Virus record (IMG/VR): IMGVR_UViG_3300019886_000008
Span: 1 to 46,218 of that record
Source of the DNA: a virus
Reading direction: 5' to 3' (one strand)
Length of the DNA stretch: 46,218 bases
The notes below the pieces were generated by a model. The model was not told where the DNA came from, ran no database searches, and saw only the letters and a list, made by a program, of their open reading frames with translations. Both the position numbers and the translations under genes were made by a program. Of the stretch, positions 16,409 to 24,854 are shown piece by piece. Each line of letters starts with the position of its first letter. The first letter of the stretch is position 1.

Positions 16409-18649
16409 CTACACCGTCACTTCGAGTGTGAATTCAACTAAGGTCAAAGGCCCAGGAGCATCCTTGATAAGCTGTATGGAAGGATCGAACGAACGCCCCA
16501 GAGGGCGCGTCCGGTAGGTGTTTGTTTTTAAGTTCGGCTGTGCGAACGGATTATCGCCAAAATCAAACGGCGGTATCGACCTACCGCCAAAAACGAACCC
16601 GTTTGAATCGATGACGCTGGCCGCGGCCCTGGTGATCTTGCGGCGCCTCTGTCTCTGGTCCTGCGCCTGGCCTAGCGGCGCTTCTGGCATGAACGGGGAA
16701 TATATCGACGTAAACGGCTGACCACCGACAAGCGTGGGGCTAGAAAAATCATCGTCTGGGTTCTTGATAAGGAAGCCATTCACATCCACGCTTCGCAAGC
16801 CGTAGTCGATCGCCCCGTCCATGACCCGCACTTGACCATTCGCAAAAACAGCGAATTGACCAATACCGGGGCGCACCATGCTAACCGGAGGTGAATTCAC
16901 CAGCACTGAATGATCAAGGTAAGCGGAAGGGTCCACAAACTCCACGATGAATGCGCCGCCGTAGTTTGTATTGAAAATAACATCCAGAAAGCCCTGCGAT
17001 AGCCAGACGACGTCCCCAACGCCAGTCCATGGTACCCACCCAACAAAAGTCTTATCGTCCTGCACCCGGCCGACCACAACGGACCCGTCCGAGTTTAAAA
17101 CGTAGATGTATCGCTCTGGGAAACCCTCGTCGCCGCGCCCTACCGCGATTGTGACTGGCTTATTTATGAGCTGCGAATGGTTGATCGTTAAATCCTGCTC
17201 TGTATACGGAGTCGTGAAATTCCCGGTTCGGATAATCGCGGAAATCCGATCGCCAGATGCCGATACGAAAATCAAGGCGTCTCTAGTAACTGCAGGTTTT
17301 ATCTCAGAGGATGTTGCATCTGAAATCGAGGCGAAGCGAACTGTTCCAGGTTGAAGCGCCTGGCCGCCTGTGGAAACTGGTACGTAGTAGACGCCCTTGT
17401 CGGTTAACATGAATTCGTCGCCGTTCCACTCGGCAACATTGCGAATACGCGGCGACCCTTCGATGAATTCGAGCATAGCGCTGTCTGCGGATGCGCCTGC
17501 GGCAGGATTGGAGATCGCCGCCGCACTATCAACCCAGAACACGTCATAATTCCCCGGAGAGCTCCAGAGGATAGCGTTCGGTCTCAGCGGGAAATCACAG
17601 AAACCAAGCCGCTGATGGGCAAAGAAGCACGCCCGCGGCCAGTTCGTTGAGTTCATAAATTCTTGCTGCCAGGTAAGTATCGAGAGCGGGCTCGGTGAAA
17701 TGCCGCTCGCCGCGCCACCGATAATCTGCAAGCTGGCCCATGCGGAGACAAGAAAATCGCCGTTTACAACAGCCGGGCTCTGATTGTTGAGGACGGTCCC
17801 AAAGACCGACAGGAAGCCGCCAGGCGCAGGTCCGTAACCGGCAACTTCCACGATCATCTTTGATAATGAAGTCTCGGCAATCGTCCCGATCGGGAACATC
17901 TGGCTTATTTGCGGCGAGTACCCAGGATTGACGCCAAACCCGAAGCCGGTAGCCAGGCTCGACGAAATGACGGTGCCGAATCCCGTTCCAACATAGGCGT
18001 TATCGAGGCGCCCCGTTCCGGTGAAGCGCACCTGATATCCGGCCAAGGAATAGATTTGGCCAACCTGCAAATTGCTGAATATCCCGGCGGACGCGGTCAG
18101 GCTGATATTGCCGAACAACGCGCTGGGAAAAATCGTGACGCCGCGATTAGAAAGCCGGAAGAATGGCTCATTGATCTGCGGCCCGATCTGCGCAAAGGAG
18201 AATGGCACGAACGAGAAAGCGTTAGACGGGAGGGACGCGTTCCACAGCGCTAACTGTGGCTTCATCCCAGGGAAGCAAATCACGATCCTATCTTCGGTCG
18301 TGCACCAATTTATCTGATCGACTGTAGCGTCCGTCCAAATATATGCTGCGGATGCAAACTGAGTGACGACGTTCCCGGCAAGGTCAAAGATCACGATCGC
18401 GCCGGCTGGGAAGGAGATGATGAGCTCCTGCGCCGGTGACATCCGGAATCGCTCGGCCCGCCTGGAGTTTGGGAAATTAACCGCTGTCCTTCCAGGGCGC
18501 ACCTCGATCGTTCCGGTATTCCGCTGGCGCCAGTTCGACATGGTGCGAGCGCCGGTCTTCGGCACCTTCACGTCCTCGCGCCGGTTCGCGTCTTGATCGA
18601 CCTGGCCGCCACCAAAGTCTGTCTGGGCGAAAACAAGCCTCTCAGCCAT
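16409..18649 (-). CDS. Tail tubular protein B-like (nozzle) protein (746 aa)
   Basis: The ATG at 18649 overlaps the stop of the tubular A gene as ATGA and is preferred to the GTG/ATG three codons earlier. The N-terminal ~60 residues contain NWRQRNTGTIEVRPGRTAVN, the RPGT-type motif of gp12/tail-nozzle proteins. A long beta-rich body with several WVPWTGVGD- and GGVYYVP-like blades follows. The C-terminal KTNTYRTRPLGRSFDPSIQL fits a module packing against neighbours. It should form the hexameric tail tip that holds fibres and gates DNA. Confidence 0.8.
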   Translation of the reverse strand: MAERLVFAQTDFGGGQVDQDANRREDVKVPKTGARTMSNWRQRNTGTIEVRPGRTAVNFPNSRRAERFRMSPAQELIISFPAGAIVIFDLAGNVVTQFASAAYIWTDATVDQINWCTTEDRIVICFPGMKPQLALWNASLPSNAFSFVPFSFAQIGPQINEPFFRLSNRGVTIFPSALFGNISLTASAGIFSNLQVGQIYSLAGYQVRFTGTGRLDNAYVGTGFGTVISSSLATGFGFGVNPGYSPQISQMFPIGTIAETSLSKMIVEVAGYGPAPGGFLSVFGTVLNNQSPAVVNGDFLVSAWASLQIIGGAASGISPSPLSILTWQQEFMNSTNWPRACFFAHQRLGFCDFPLRPNAILWSSPGNYDVFWVDSAAAISNPAAGASADSAMLEFIEGSPRIRNVAEWNGDEFMLTDKGVYYVPVSTGGQALQPGTVRFASISDATSSEIKPAVTRDALIFVSASGDRISAIIRTGNFTTPYTEQDLTINHSQLINKPVTIAVGRGDEGFPERYIYVLNSDGSVVVGRVQDDKTFVGWVPWTGVGDVVWLSQGFLDVIFNTNYGGAFIVEFVDPSAYLDHSVLVNSPPVSMVRPGIGQFAVFANGQVRVMDGAIDYGLRSVDVNGFLIKNPDDDFSSPTLVGGQPFTSIYSPFMPEAPLGQAQDQRQRRRKITRAAASVIDSNGFVFGGRSIPPFDFGDNPFAQPNLKTNTYRTRPLGRSFDPSIQLIKDAPGPLTLVEFTLEVTV

Positions 18650-19311
18650 CAAAACCACCCTCCAACACGGCGCACCCGGCGCTTCTCGAGGAACCCCGAT
18701 CGGAAGGGCACTCGTCGCGGCATTTCGGAATCAGCCTTCGAGCGCGCCTCGCTGATTTCCTCTGCCGCCAGCTTTTTCGTCGTTATCGCCGCCTTATCGT
18801 CTTCGTTCAGACCCTGATAGAGGAGCGATTCAACTTCACGTGTGAGTGTTTCATGGATGCCAGGCGTTACGTCGAGAATTACGCCCGCGTGCTGCGTCGG
18901 ATCGATTAGGTAGAGGGCCGTGACGCCGTTTGGGGCATAGCAATGGATTTGGTCGCCAATTATTTTATAGTCTAGCGGAGGTGGCATAGCCGCCCCGCCG
19001 TCCGCTCTAAACCCAGAAAGCGGCTGAACCATCAGCGCAAGATCGGTGCGCCATACGTTTTCGAGGTGCAAACAATCCGCGGGCTTCTGGAAAATGTCGG
19101 CGTACCCAGGATAGGTCGATGCCCCGAGCCTGGTAAGCTGGATGGTCGCGGTCTGGAAAGTCCAGTTGTGCTTGTAGAGCACCTGGAGCAGCATGCGATC
19201 ATAGGCGGTCGAAGCCGCGATCCACTGATCCGAGCCGTCGTCCGTCGTGACTGGCTCATTGCCCGTGGCGATCAGGGCATTGTTGATGAGCGTTAGCTTG
19301 TCGAGCAACAT
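18649..19311 (-). CDS. Tail tubular protein A-like adaptor (220 aa)
   Basis: The N-terminus LLDKLTLINNALIATGNEPV is the hallmark of the gp11/tail tubular protein A family. It is followed by AASTAYDRMLLQVLYKHNWTFQTAT and a C-terminal helical hairpin. Length matches gp11-like adaptors (~190-220 aa). It is the first gene after the intrinsic terminator at 19326-19353 and is coupled by ATGA to the nozzle gene. The protein is expected to form the ring between the portal and the nozzle. Confidence 0.8.
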   Translation of the reverse strand: MLLDKLTLINNALIATGNEPVTTDDGSDQWIAASTAYDRMLLQVLYKHNWTFQTATIQLTRLGASTYPGYADIFQKPADCLHLENVWRTDLALMVQPLSGFRADGGAAMPPPLDYKIIGDQIHCYAPNGVTALYLIDPTQHAGVILDVTPGIHETLTREVESLLYQGLNEDDKAAITTKKLAAEEISEARSKADSEMPRRVPFRSGFLEKRRVRRVGGWF

Positions 19312-19325
19312 GTCAGCGCCCCATT

Positions 19326-19353
19326 AAAAAACCCGCCCGTTTTGCCGGGCGGG
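19326..19353 (-). terminator. Intrinsic terminator between capsid and tail modules
   Basis: Read on the minus strand, an 8-bp perfect stem (CCCGCCCG/CGGGCGGG) with a GCAAAA loop is followed immediately by six T. The plus strand has no U-tract, so it acts on leftward late transcription. It lies in the 72-bp gap between the 123-aa gene and the tail tubular A gene and probably reduces read-through from the highly expressed capsid genes into the tail genes. Confidence 0.85.
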
Positions 19354-19383
19354 CTATCCCTTTAGAGCCTATGAACGTTCAAA

Positions 19384-19755
19384 TCATTTGTGGGCGGGCT
19401 TTGCCGGCGCCGGCATCGCCGGCAACTCAGTGAGCGGCTCTTTCTTTTCAACAGGCGCATGTTGCTGTCCGACAGAGGTCTTGTCGATCACTTCCACGCC
19501 GGGGCCCGGCACATCGAGCGTCCAAACATCAGGGGCGTGCTTTTCCGCCGCCTTGTAGTCCATGAGAAACATATCGTGTTTTTCGATCTTCCCGTCAGGC
19601 CTAGTGTAAAATGCCGTGACCTTTTCGGGGACTGTCACCACGCCAAATGGCGTCGTGTGCGGTAGGCGCGCCCAGGTCTCAAGCGCGTCGATGCGCGTTT
19701 CAGGGGTCGGGGCTGGAGTCGCAACGGGAGCCGCATCTTTTTCCACTTTCGTCAT
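19384..19755 (-). CDS. Small virion-module protein, paralogue of the 110-aa gene (123 aa)
   Basis: The ATG at 19755 is chosen because GAGGA lies 5 bp before it. An ATG four codons earlier (19767) overlaps the previous stop. The core VTAFYTRPDGKIEKHDMFLM plus DYKAAEKHAPDVWTL and VIDK aligns with the 110-aa protein at 19999-20331 (DGTIELYDMHSIDYEEAAAA, PDDWAL, IIDK). Both ends are Pro/Ala/Lys-rich and probably disordered. The family is unknown to me; position after the capsid genes suggests a head-completion or decoration role. Confidence 0.6.
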   Translation of the reverse strand: MTKVEKDAAPVATPAPTPETRIDALETWARLPHTTPFGVVTVPEKVTAFYTRPDGKIEKHDMFLMDYKAAEKHAPDVWTLDVPGPGVEVIDKTSVGQQHAPVEKKEPLTELPAMPAPAKPAHK

Positions 19756-19763
19756 TTTCGTCC

Positions 19764-19997
19764 TCATTCCCAGCCGCGATAACAGCTGTTCTTGATTGTG
19801 TTCCCCGGAAATCCATGACCGTCGAAGATAGTGCCGCTTTGTGCTGACATAGCCCATTTGGCTTTGTCTGCGCTTTTCAAAGCTTCAGTCCAATCTTGCT
19901 TGTCTATAAGCGCGCGGACGCATGAAGTCCCATCTCCGAAATAGGCCGTGAATACACCATTCGGTTTGTTCGCCGGAATTGTCGACCCGCCTGCCAT
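19764..19997 (-). CDS. Hypothetical protein in capsid module (77 aa)
   Basis: A short ORF (MAGGSTIPANKPNGVFTAYF...CYRGWE) sits between the two paralogous small genes, 1 bp from one and overlapping the start region of the other. It has aromatic and Cys residues (CVRALIDKQDW, NSCYRGWE) and no membrane segment. Tight packing on both sides supports it being real. No function recognised. Confidence 0.55.
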   Translation of the reverse strand: MAGGSTIPANKPNGVFTAYFGDGTSCVRALIDKQDWTEALKSADKAKWAMSAQSGTIFDGHGFPGNTIKNSCYRGWE

Positions 19998-19998
19998 A

Positions 19999-20331
19999 TT
20001 AAGGAGCTCCCGCCGCGCCCGTGCGAATCTTCCGCTTGACCTGGTTCATCGTCAGAGCAGCGTCCATCACCGGAGGACCGCTGGCCTTCAAGGATTGCGG
20101 CGTCGGGAAAACAGGATAGTTTCGCTTGTCGATGATCTTAGGCGCGGTCGGGCCCACAGGCATCTTGTAGTCTTCGGCCAACGCCCAATCATCGGGACGC
20201 GCTGCCGCCGCCTCCTCGTAGTCGATCGAGTGCATATCATACAGCTCGATCGTCCCATCCTTGCAGGCGAGGTAGTAGCAATCGACGCGCCCCACCGGGG
20301 TTTTTGTAAATTTCACTGGCTCCATGGCCAT
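19999..20331 (-). CDS. Small virion-module protein, paralogue of the 123-aa gene (110 aa)
   Basis: It contains GRVDCYYLACKDGTIELYDM, DYEEAAAARPDDWAL and KIIDKRNYPVF, which align with the 123-aa protein at 19384-19755. The C-terminus is basic (NQVKRKIRTG). It overlaps the capsid-cement gene by 19 bp. A duplicated small structural or assembly protein is the simplest reading. Confidence 0.6.
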   Translation of the reverse strand: MAMEPVKFTKTPVGRVDCYYLACKDGTIELYDMHSIDYEEAAAARPDDWALAEDYKMPVGPTAPKIIDKRNYPVFPTPQSLKASGPPVMDAALTMNQVKRKIRTGAAGAP

Positions 20332-20813
20332 CTGCTCGCGAATGCCGTGTAGGTGATCGACTTGGCGGTGCCCGCCACCGTGTTGAAGAGGTATAGAAAC
20401 TCATAAGCCACGTCGTTCTGCACCATGTCCGCGAAGATGATGAAGCGGCCGGGCACGGTAGTAGAGCCGGCGCCAGTACCCGCCGAGCCCGTCGAGCCAT
20501 TCGGGATCAAGGTGAAATTGCCAACCTTCAACCCACCAAGGTGAACAGGCGCCGAGCCATTGGAATTGTTCGAACCCATGACGTCTATGTTGTAGATATC
20601 ATCGGTATTCGCGGTGACTAGTGCGCTGATGTCGATGATGATAGCCACCTTCATGCGGCCAAGTTCTCCAACGATGCCGAGGTCGGTCCGGGGCAGAGCG
20701 GCGCCAAGGTCCAAAATTTTATTTGCCGCCGCGACCTGACCGATCCCGTTGGCAGTCGTTGCAGCCGCCCCATCGGCGAGCTGCATGAATTTGTCAAAGC
20801 TATAGGAATCCAT
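20313..20813 (-). CDS. Capsid cement/decoration-like protein, Bbp16-like (166 aa)
   Basis: It is immediately downstream of the major capsid gene. The pattern AAANKILDLGAALPRTDLGI, then GELGRMKVAIIIDISALV, and later PGRFIIFADMVQNDVAYEFL resembles the small capsid cement proteins of BPP-1-like podoviruses (an N-x-I-DLG motif, then a beta-sandwich). Length fits. It would trimerise on the shell to stabilise it. The assignment is by recall of the family pattern and position. Confidence 0.6.
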   Translation of the reverse strand: MDSYSFDKFMQLADGAAATTANGIGQVAAANKILDLGAALPRTDLGIVGELGRMKVAIIIDISALVTANTDDIYNIDVMGSNNSNGSAPVHLGGLKVGNFTLIPNGSTGSAGTGAGSTTVPGRFIIFADMVQNDVAYEFLYLFNTVAGTAKSITYTAFASRWPWSQ

Positions 20814-20842
20814 TTTCGGTTATCCTTATCCCCGTCCCGTCA

Positions 20843-21829
20843 TCAGGCGATGATCGCTAATTGCTGAATACCAGCAAGCCTCATGAAGCAGAAGTAGTCG
20901 TTGTCGACGAGGCCGACATCCCAATGGAAATGCGTATTGTAGGTGATGCCGTCCTGCAAGAGGCCGTAATCGCGGACTTCCATGGGCGCGTTCTGAATGC
21001 CGCACAGGCGATTTTCGCCCAACGCCACAACATAAATAGAAGCGCATTGCGCAGCGCCGCCGCCAGGTGCCACTTCGGTAAAGGGCAGGATTGGCGGGTT
21101 GAGGGTCTTCTCGTAGCCGAACAGAAGCGGCAAACCCTGATAGGTCATGAACGGGCCGCCGCCAGCGCCGCCAGCCGCATTGTAGGGGCCGAACGGAGTG
21201 TCCGACTGCTTAATCACAAACCCGGAAACGGTCGTGTCTCGCGCGGCCCGGAGGAATCGATATTTCATACCCCACGGCACAATAATGTGCGTCGGGGATT
21301 TGACGTTCTGAATCGCCAGGTCGAGCTGAGACAGCGATAGCGCCGTGCCGCCGGATACGCCACCGGCATTGTCGAGCACCCGGCCCAACAGCGACGAACG
21401 CTTCTGAAGGCCGTTGAACACGGTGTTGTTGGACGTGTTATCGCCCTTGATAAAATTAGTGATGAAGAGCTGGCCAAGTTCAGCCATGCCGCTGATTTCT
21501 TCCCACGTGCGGCGGCGATCGCCGCCGCGATCAACCATCGACCGATCGACGGGGATGTCGTGATCGATCAAATAGGTCGCTTCCTGATAAGCAGCGACGA
21601 CGGCCGAGCCACTCGTTGATGGCGCATTGATGGCACGGAAGGCCATATTCGCCGGAAGAGAGACCTGCCGGTATCCATTCCAAGTAAACCCAGAGATGTT
21701 CTGGAACGGAAGGACATCCATCACGTCCGAGGATTTCGCAAATTCCTGGATAAGGGGCTGCACTTCCTCGGGAACCCCTTTGGCGTATTCGCCAATGGTC
21801 ATTACAGGAGTCAGGATAGGAGAAGCCAT
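20843..21829 (-). CDS. Major capsid protein (328 aa)
   Basis: The protein begins MASPILTPVMTIGEYAKGVP and has the layout of an HK97-fold shell protein of the BPP-1/podovirus type: an N-arm, an E-loop-like segment with NGYRQVSLPANMAFRAIN, a long helix (WEEISGMAELGQLFITNFIKG), a central HIIVPWGMKYRFLRAARD region, and a P-domain beta-sheet ending DVGLVDNDYFCFMRLAGIQQ. It is placed between scaffold and cement genes, as expected. No cleaved prodomain is evident. Confidence 0.85.
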   Translation of the reverse strand: MASPILTPVMTIGEYAKGVPEEVQPLIQEFAKSSDVMDVLPFQNISGFTWNGYRQVSLPANMAFRAINAPSTSGSAVVAAYQEATYLIDHDIPVDRSMVDRGGDRRRTWEEISGMAELGQLFITNFIKGDNTSNNTVFNGLQKRSSLLGRVLDNAGGVSGGTALSLSQLDLAIQNVKSPTHIIVPWGMKYRFLRAARDTTVSGFVIKQSDTPFGPYNAAGGAGGGPFMTYQGLPLLFGYEKTLNPPILPFTEVAPGGGAAQCASIYVVALGENRLCGIQNAPMEVRDYGLLQDGITYNTHFHWDVGLVDNDYFCFMRLAGIQQLAIIA

Positions 21830-21842
21830 TTACGTAATCCCC

Positions 21843-22664
21843 TCAATGGCGCGCGTTCTGCGCCCCTTCACGTTGCTGTTGGTGATACCAGGTGCGTTTA
21901 TCTACGTTGGAAAACTTGTCCCAACCGGGCGGCTTGCCGTCGTTCGCTTCCGGCGTTTCGCGGCCGGACGAGGAAAGATTGCCGACGCCTTGGCTCGTGA
22001 GCGCTTTCTTCATTGCCTCAATGCCCTTCACAATTTCGGGCGTATAAAGCACGGCGCTCAGTTGCTTTGCGGTCGGATCGTCGAACGATGCCTTGAACCA
22101 GGTGTCGAGCTCGCCGATGCGCGCCGCGGCGTTTTCGCCAAGCGCCTTATCGCGGGCGAGACGCCCTGTAACGGCAATGGATTGCTGTATCGCGTCCATT
22201 TGAAGCACAGCGCTGAATTGCTTCTGCGACATACCTGTTTCGTTTGCGATCTTGCGGAGAATAGCGAGACGAGGATCGTTTTGGTTAAACTCTGTGCCGG
22301 GCGGTAATTCCGCGAGACCTTCTGGGAGCTTGAATTCCTTGGGCAGCTCAGCTCTGTAGTCTTCGGCCTTCGCCGGAGTCTCGCCGCGCGCAGCCTCAAT
22401 GTCGGCTTTGAATTTCGCGGAATCCTCGAGGTGCTTGTTGAGATCGCCCCACTTCGGTTCGCGCCGGTCTTTGTCCCAAAAGGACTCTGGCAGCTGGTCT
22501 GGCTTGACCGCGCTATATGGCTTTGGTTCGTTTCCTGCCGGGGCCGAAGCCGTGCCCGTATCCGTCTGGGGGGTCGATAGGGACGCGTCGGTCTGAGCCG
22601 ACGGCGGCGTGCTGGCCGCGGCTGGTGGGAGACCTGAATTGTCCGCTTGCGTCGGGTCGGTCAT
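21843..22664 (-). CDS. Capsid scaffolding/assembly protein (273 aa)
   Basis: Directly upstream of the major capsid gene. It is highly charged and helical with a disordered Pro/Thr/Ser N-terminus (~50 residues). The motif SFWDKDRREPKWGDLNKHLED is typical of podovirus scaffold/capsid assembly proteins (LPESFWD...). It continues with KFKLPEGLAELPPGTEFN and a basic C-terminal helix likely to bind the coat protein. The first 152 bp overlap the upstream small gene. Confidence 0.75.
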   Translation of the reverse strand: MTDPTQADNSGLPPAAASTPPSAQTDASLSTPQTDTGTASAPAGNEPKPYSAVKPDQLPESFWDKDRREPKWGDLNKHLEDSAKFKADIEAARGETPAKAEDYRAELPKEFKLPEGLAELPPGTEFNQNDPRLAILRKIANETGMSQKQFSAVLQMDAIQQSIAVTGRLARDKALGENAAARIGELDTWFKASFDDPTAKQLSAVLYTPEIVKGIEAMKKALTSQGVGNLSSSGRETPEANDGKPPGWDKFSNVDKRTWYHQQQREGAQNARH

Positions 22665-22860
22665 TGTCGAGTTTAAAATCCAACATGCCTAAAATCTGTG
22701 AAGCCAAATTCCTTCGCCCCTCGCAGAAATACAACGCACCGAGTTCGGCGTTGCCAGCGCGAACCGATTTCAATTCGCGAGTAAGCCACTCATGAAGGAA
22801 CTCAGCTTGGGGAGATTTACCCAAAACAGCGATGCCGGTTGCGATCTCTTCGTTGGTCAT
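22513..22860 (-). CDS. Hypothetical protein between portal and scaffold (115 aa)
   Basis: The residue pattern MTNEEIATGIAVLGKSPQAE, FLHEWLTREL, LGALYFCEGRRNLASQILG and FKLDN looks protein-like, so I accept it despite a 152-bp overlap with the scaffold gene. An in-frame ATG six codons earlier (22878) is an alternative start. The C-terminal third, inside the scaffold overlap, is low complexity and may be fortuitous. Probably a minor head-assembly protein; family not recognised. Confidence 0.6.
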   Translation of the reverse strand: MTNEEIATGIAVLGKSPQAEFLHEWLTRELKSVRAGNAELGALYFCEGRRNLASQILGMLDFKLDNDRPDASGQFRSPTSRGQHAAVGSDRRVPIDPPDGYGHGFGPGRKRTKAI

Positions 22861-22909
22861 TGCGCTGGCCAAACCCATCCCCTTTGAGGGTCAAGAACGT
22901 GATGATCGC

Positions 22910-24529
22910 TCACATGCGGCCTCTGATTTGGAGCGCCGCCGGGACTGGCGCGGGGCCGGCGGGTTGCTCGACGGGCGGGGCGCCGGCCTGAGCAGGCGCG
23001 GTCGGCGCGGTGCCTTGCTGCAATTTCTGGATTTGATCTACCGCGGCCTGGACCTGCTCTTGCGTGCGCTGAACCCAAATGCCACCGCCTGGTATTTTCT
23101 TTCGGAGGTTCAGCATGGTCTTCAGGCCGTCCGTCCACATTTTGAATTCTTCAGGGGACGCCGCTCCGGCGATCTGCACAAACCGCGTGAACTCCGCCAC
23201 TTCTTGCTGTTCGGCCGCGCGCTGGGCAGGATTGAATGGCTGCAGTGACGCAGCCTTGCCGTCAATCTTGATTGGCTGAATGACGCCCTCTTTTTCCAAA
23301 ATATACTGGTATCTCGAGAAGACCCCTCCGCAAAATTCCGACCAGAAGACAAGCCCCGGCGTTCCGATCCGGCGCTGGGCCATCGTCATTTCGTCCAACC
23401 ACTGCGTCGCAGTCGGCGGGGTGTCGCCGGTTTGCTTTGGCCAATCGAGGAAGAATAGCCTGCGCAGCCGCTGCTCGAGGTCGTTCCGGTCATAAATCGC
23501 CGCGTCCGGCGGATTCGGCGTGTAGATTGCCTTGATCGCGCCTTCCGAGCCAGGACGCACCGGATATGCCATATCGCATTCGATACCGCTCTCGATATTC
23601 GTCCAGGAATCGTCAGGCCAGGCAATGGGAGGCCGTAATCCTAGCTCGAGGTTCTTGATCTTCGCCTCGGCCAGCGCGTCCTCTGTGCGCAGGTCAGGGA
23701 GGCTTTTGATCAGAGGCCCGACGCCCCACGACCATTCAGGGCTCGGGCTGAATCGCGCAACGATGAGCGGGCAACAGCCGATCCCCTTGATCTTCTTGCT
23801 ATCGACGAGCTCGTTGCCGATCAGGACGACATATTGCCAGGTCTCGTTGTCCTCTTGTTCCCAATCGCGCCAAAACCCCCACGAGATATTTGTCTTCGCG
23901 CGCGGGGAATTATCGATCTCGCGCTGCATTTTCTCCGGAAGCGTGATTCCCTTCGTCAGCGCTTTGATGTGGCAGTTGCGCGTCCAGCGCGACACAAACC
24001 GGTCGTCAATGCCACCGAACGGGCCCAGGTTTATTTCGAGCTCTCGGATTGGGATAGGTTGGCAGTTGATCGGCCGTCCGGCCTGATTACGATCAATCCA
24101 CATGCCGACAGTGCCGAGCGCTAGGTCAGGCGTAAACCCTAGGCCGCACGCCGGATAGAAGTTCGAGGAGGCAATCGCCTTGAAAATCTGATCGTCGCCG
24201 GCCCGCGCGGCCTTATTCACTATCTCGACCTGCGCCAGCGGGACGTGCATCCCGGCCTCGCGTTTCGCCCAGTGCTCCGACTCCGGCAAGAACGTGTTCA
24301 TGATGACGGTCGTGAAATCTTCCGTCAGTTCGAAGGCGAAGCTCTGATTGAGCTGGGCAAAATCCTTTGGCTTCACTTCAGATGTGGGGACAGTCGAGAG
24401 CACGTTGCGCGCGCGGTGCGGCGCGGCGAAGAAATATCCCTCGCGAATATCTAGCTCGAATTGGATTTTCATGCGCCGGCATTCGATCAGCCGATCGTTT
24501 GCCTCTTGCTGAAGCTTCTCGTCAGCCAT
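22910..24529 (-). CDS. Portal (head-tail connector) protein (539 aa)
   Basis: It matches the T7 gp8-like head-tail connector family: the N-terminal EANDRLIECRRMKIQFELDI, a TVIMNTFLPESEHWAKREAG block, INCQPIPIRELEINLGPFGG, a central RDWEQEDNETWQYVVLIGNE, the helical barrel region with QWLDEMTMAQRRIGTPGLVF, and a Pro/Ala-rich C-terminus. Length ~540 aa is normal for gp8-like portals. It forms the dodecameric DNA channel and packaging motor dock. It is flanked by the 90-aa gene (8-bp overlap) and the scaffold genes. Confidence 0.85.
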   Translation of the reverse strand: MADEKLQQEANDRLIECRRMKIQFELDIREGYFFAAPHRARNVLSTVPTSEVKPKDFAQLNQSFAFELTEDFTTVIMNTFLPESEHWAKREAGMHVPLAQVEIVNKAARAGDDQIFKAIASSNFYPACGLGFTPDLALGTVGMWIDRNQAGRPINCQPIPIRELEINLGPFGGIDDRFVSRWTRNCHIKALTKGITLPEKMQREIDNSPRAKTNISWGFWRDWEQEDNETWQYVVLIGNELVDSKKIKGIGCCPLIVARFSPSPEWSWGVGPLIKSLPDLRTEDALAEAKIKNLELGLRPPIAWPDDSWTNIESGIECDMAYPVRPGSEGAIKAIYTPNPPDAAIYDRNDLEQRLRRLFFLDWPKQTGDTPPTATQWLDEMTMAQRRIGTPGLVFWSEFCGGVFSRYQYILEKEGVIQPIKIDGKAASLQPFNPAQRAAEQQEVAEFTRFVQIAGAASPEEFKMWTDGLKTMLNLRKKIPGGGIWVQRTQEQVQAAVDQIQKLQQGTAPTAPAQAGAPPVEQPAGPAPVPAALQIRGRM

Positions 24530-24794
24530 TGGGCTTGGCGCCCCCGATTGGGGTCCCGGCTCTGCTGGTGAACGGAGTTTGGAAGCCTCCTGAAACAGTC
24601 GAGAACGGCGCGGGAATGCCCGCGGCCTGCATTGCGTTCTCTTGCCCGTAGTTCCGCAGCCAATCTAGGTTGATGCCGCCCAACTGCTTTTGCGTGGCGG
24701 CCGCAGTATCCTTGACGGACTGCTGCCACTGCTGCATGAGCTGCTGAGTAAACCAATCGTTCTGGCTGCTGCTGTCGCTGCCACCGCCGCCCAT
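24522..24794 (-). CDS. Small Gln-rich protein upstream of portal (90 aa)
   Basis: It begins MGGGGSDSSSQNDWFTQQLM, with further Gln-rich helix (QQWQQSVKDTAAATQKQLGG), then NLDWLRNYGQENAMQAAGI and a Gly/Pro-rich tail. It overlaps the portal start by 8 bp. Similar short helical proteins near portal genes occur in podoviruses, but I cannot assign a role. Confidence 0.55.
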   Translation of the reverse strand: MGGGGSDSSSQNDWFTQQLMQQWQQSVKDTAAATQKQLGGINLDWLRNYGQENAMQAAGIPAPFSTVSGGFQTPFTSRAGTPIGGAKPNG

Positions 24795-24837
24795 GTGTCG
24801 CCCTCGGTATACCGGGGTCGAAGGTGGATTATCGGGG

Positions 24838-24854
24838 GTGCGTTCTCAACGCAC
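24838..24854. other. Perfect 7-bp hairpin in a packaging-module gap
   Basis: GTGCGTT-CTC-AACGCAC lies at the end of the 140-aa gene in a 59-bp gap between the two minus-strand genes. No U-tract follows on either strand, so it is not a standard terminator; it may protect or process the transcript. Confidence 0.35.
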
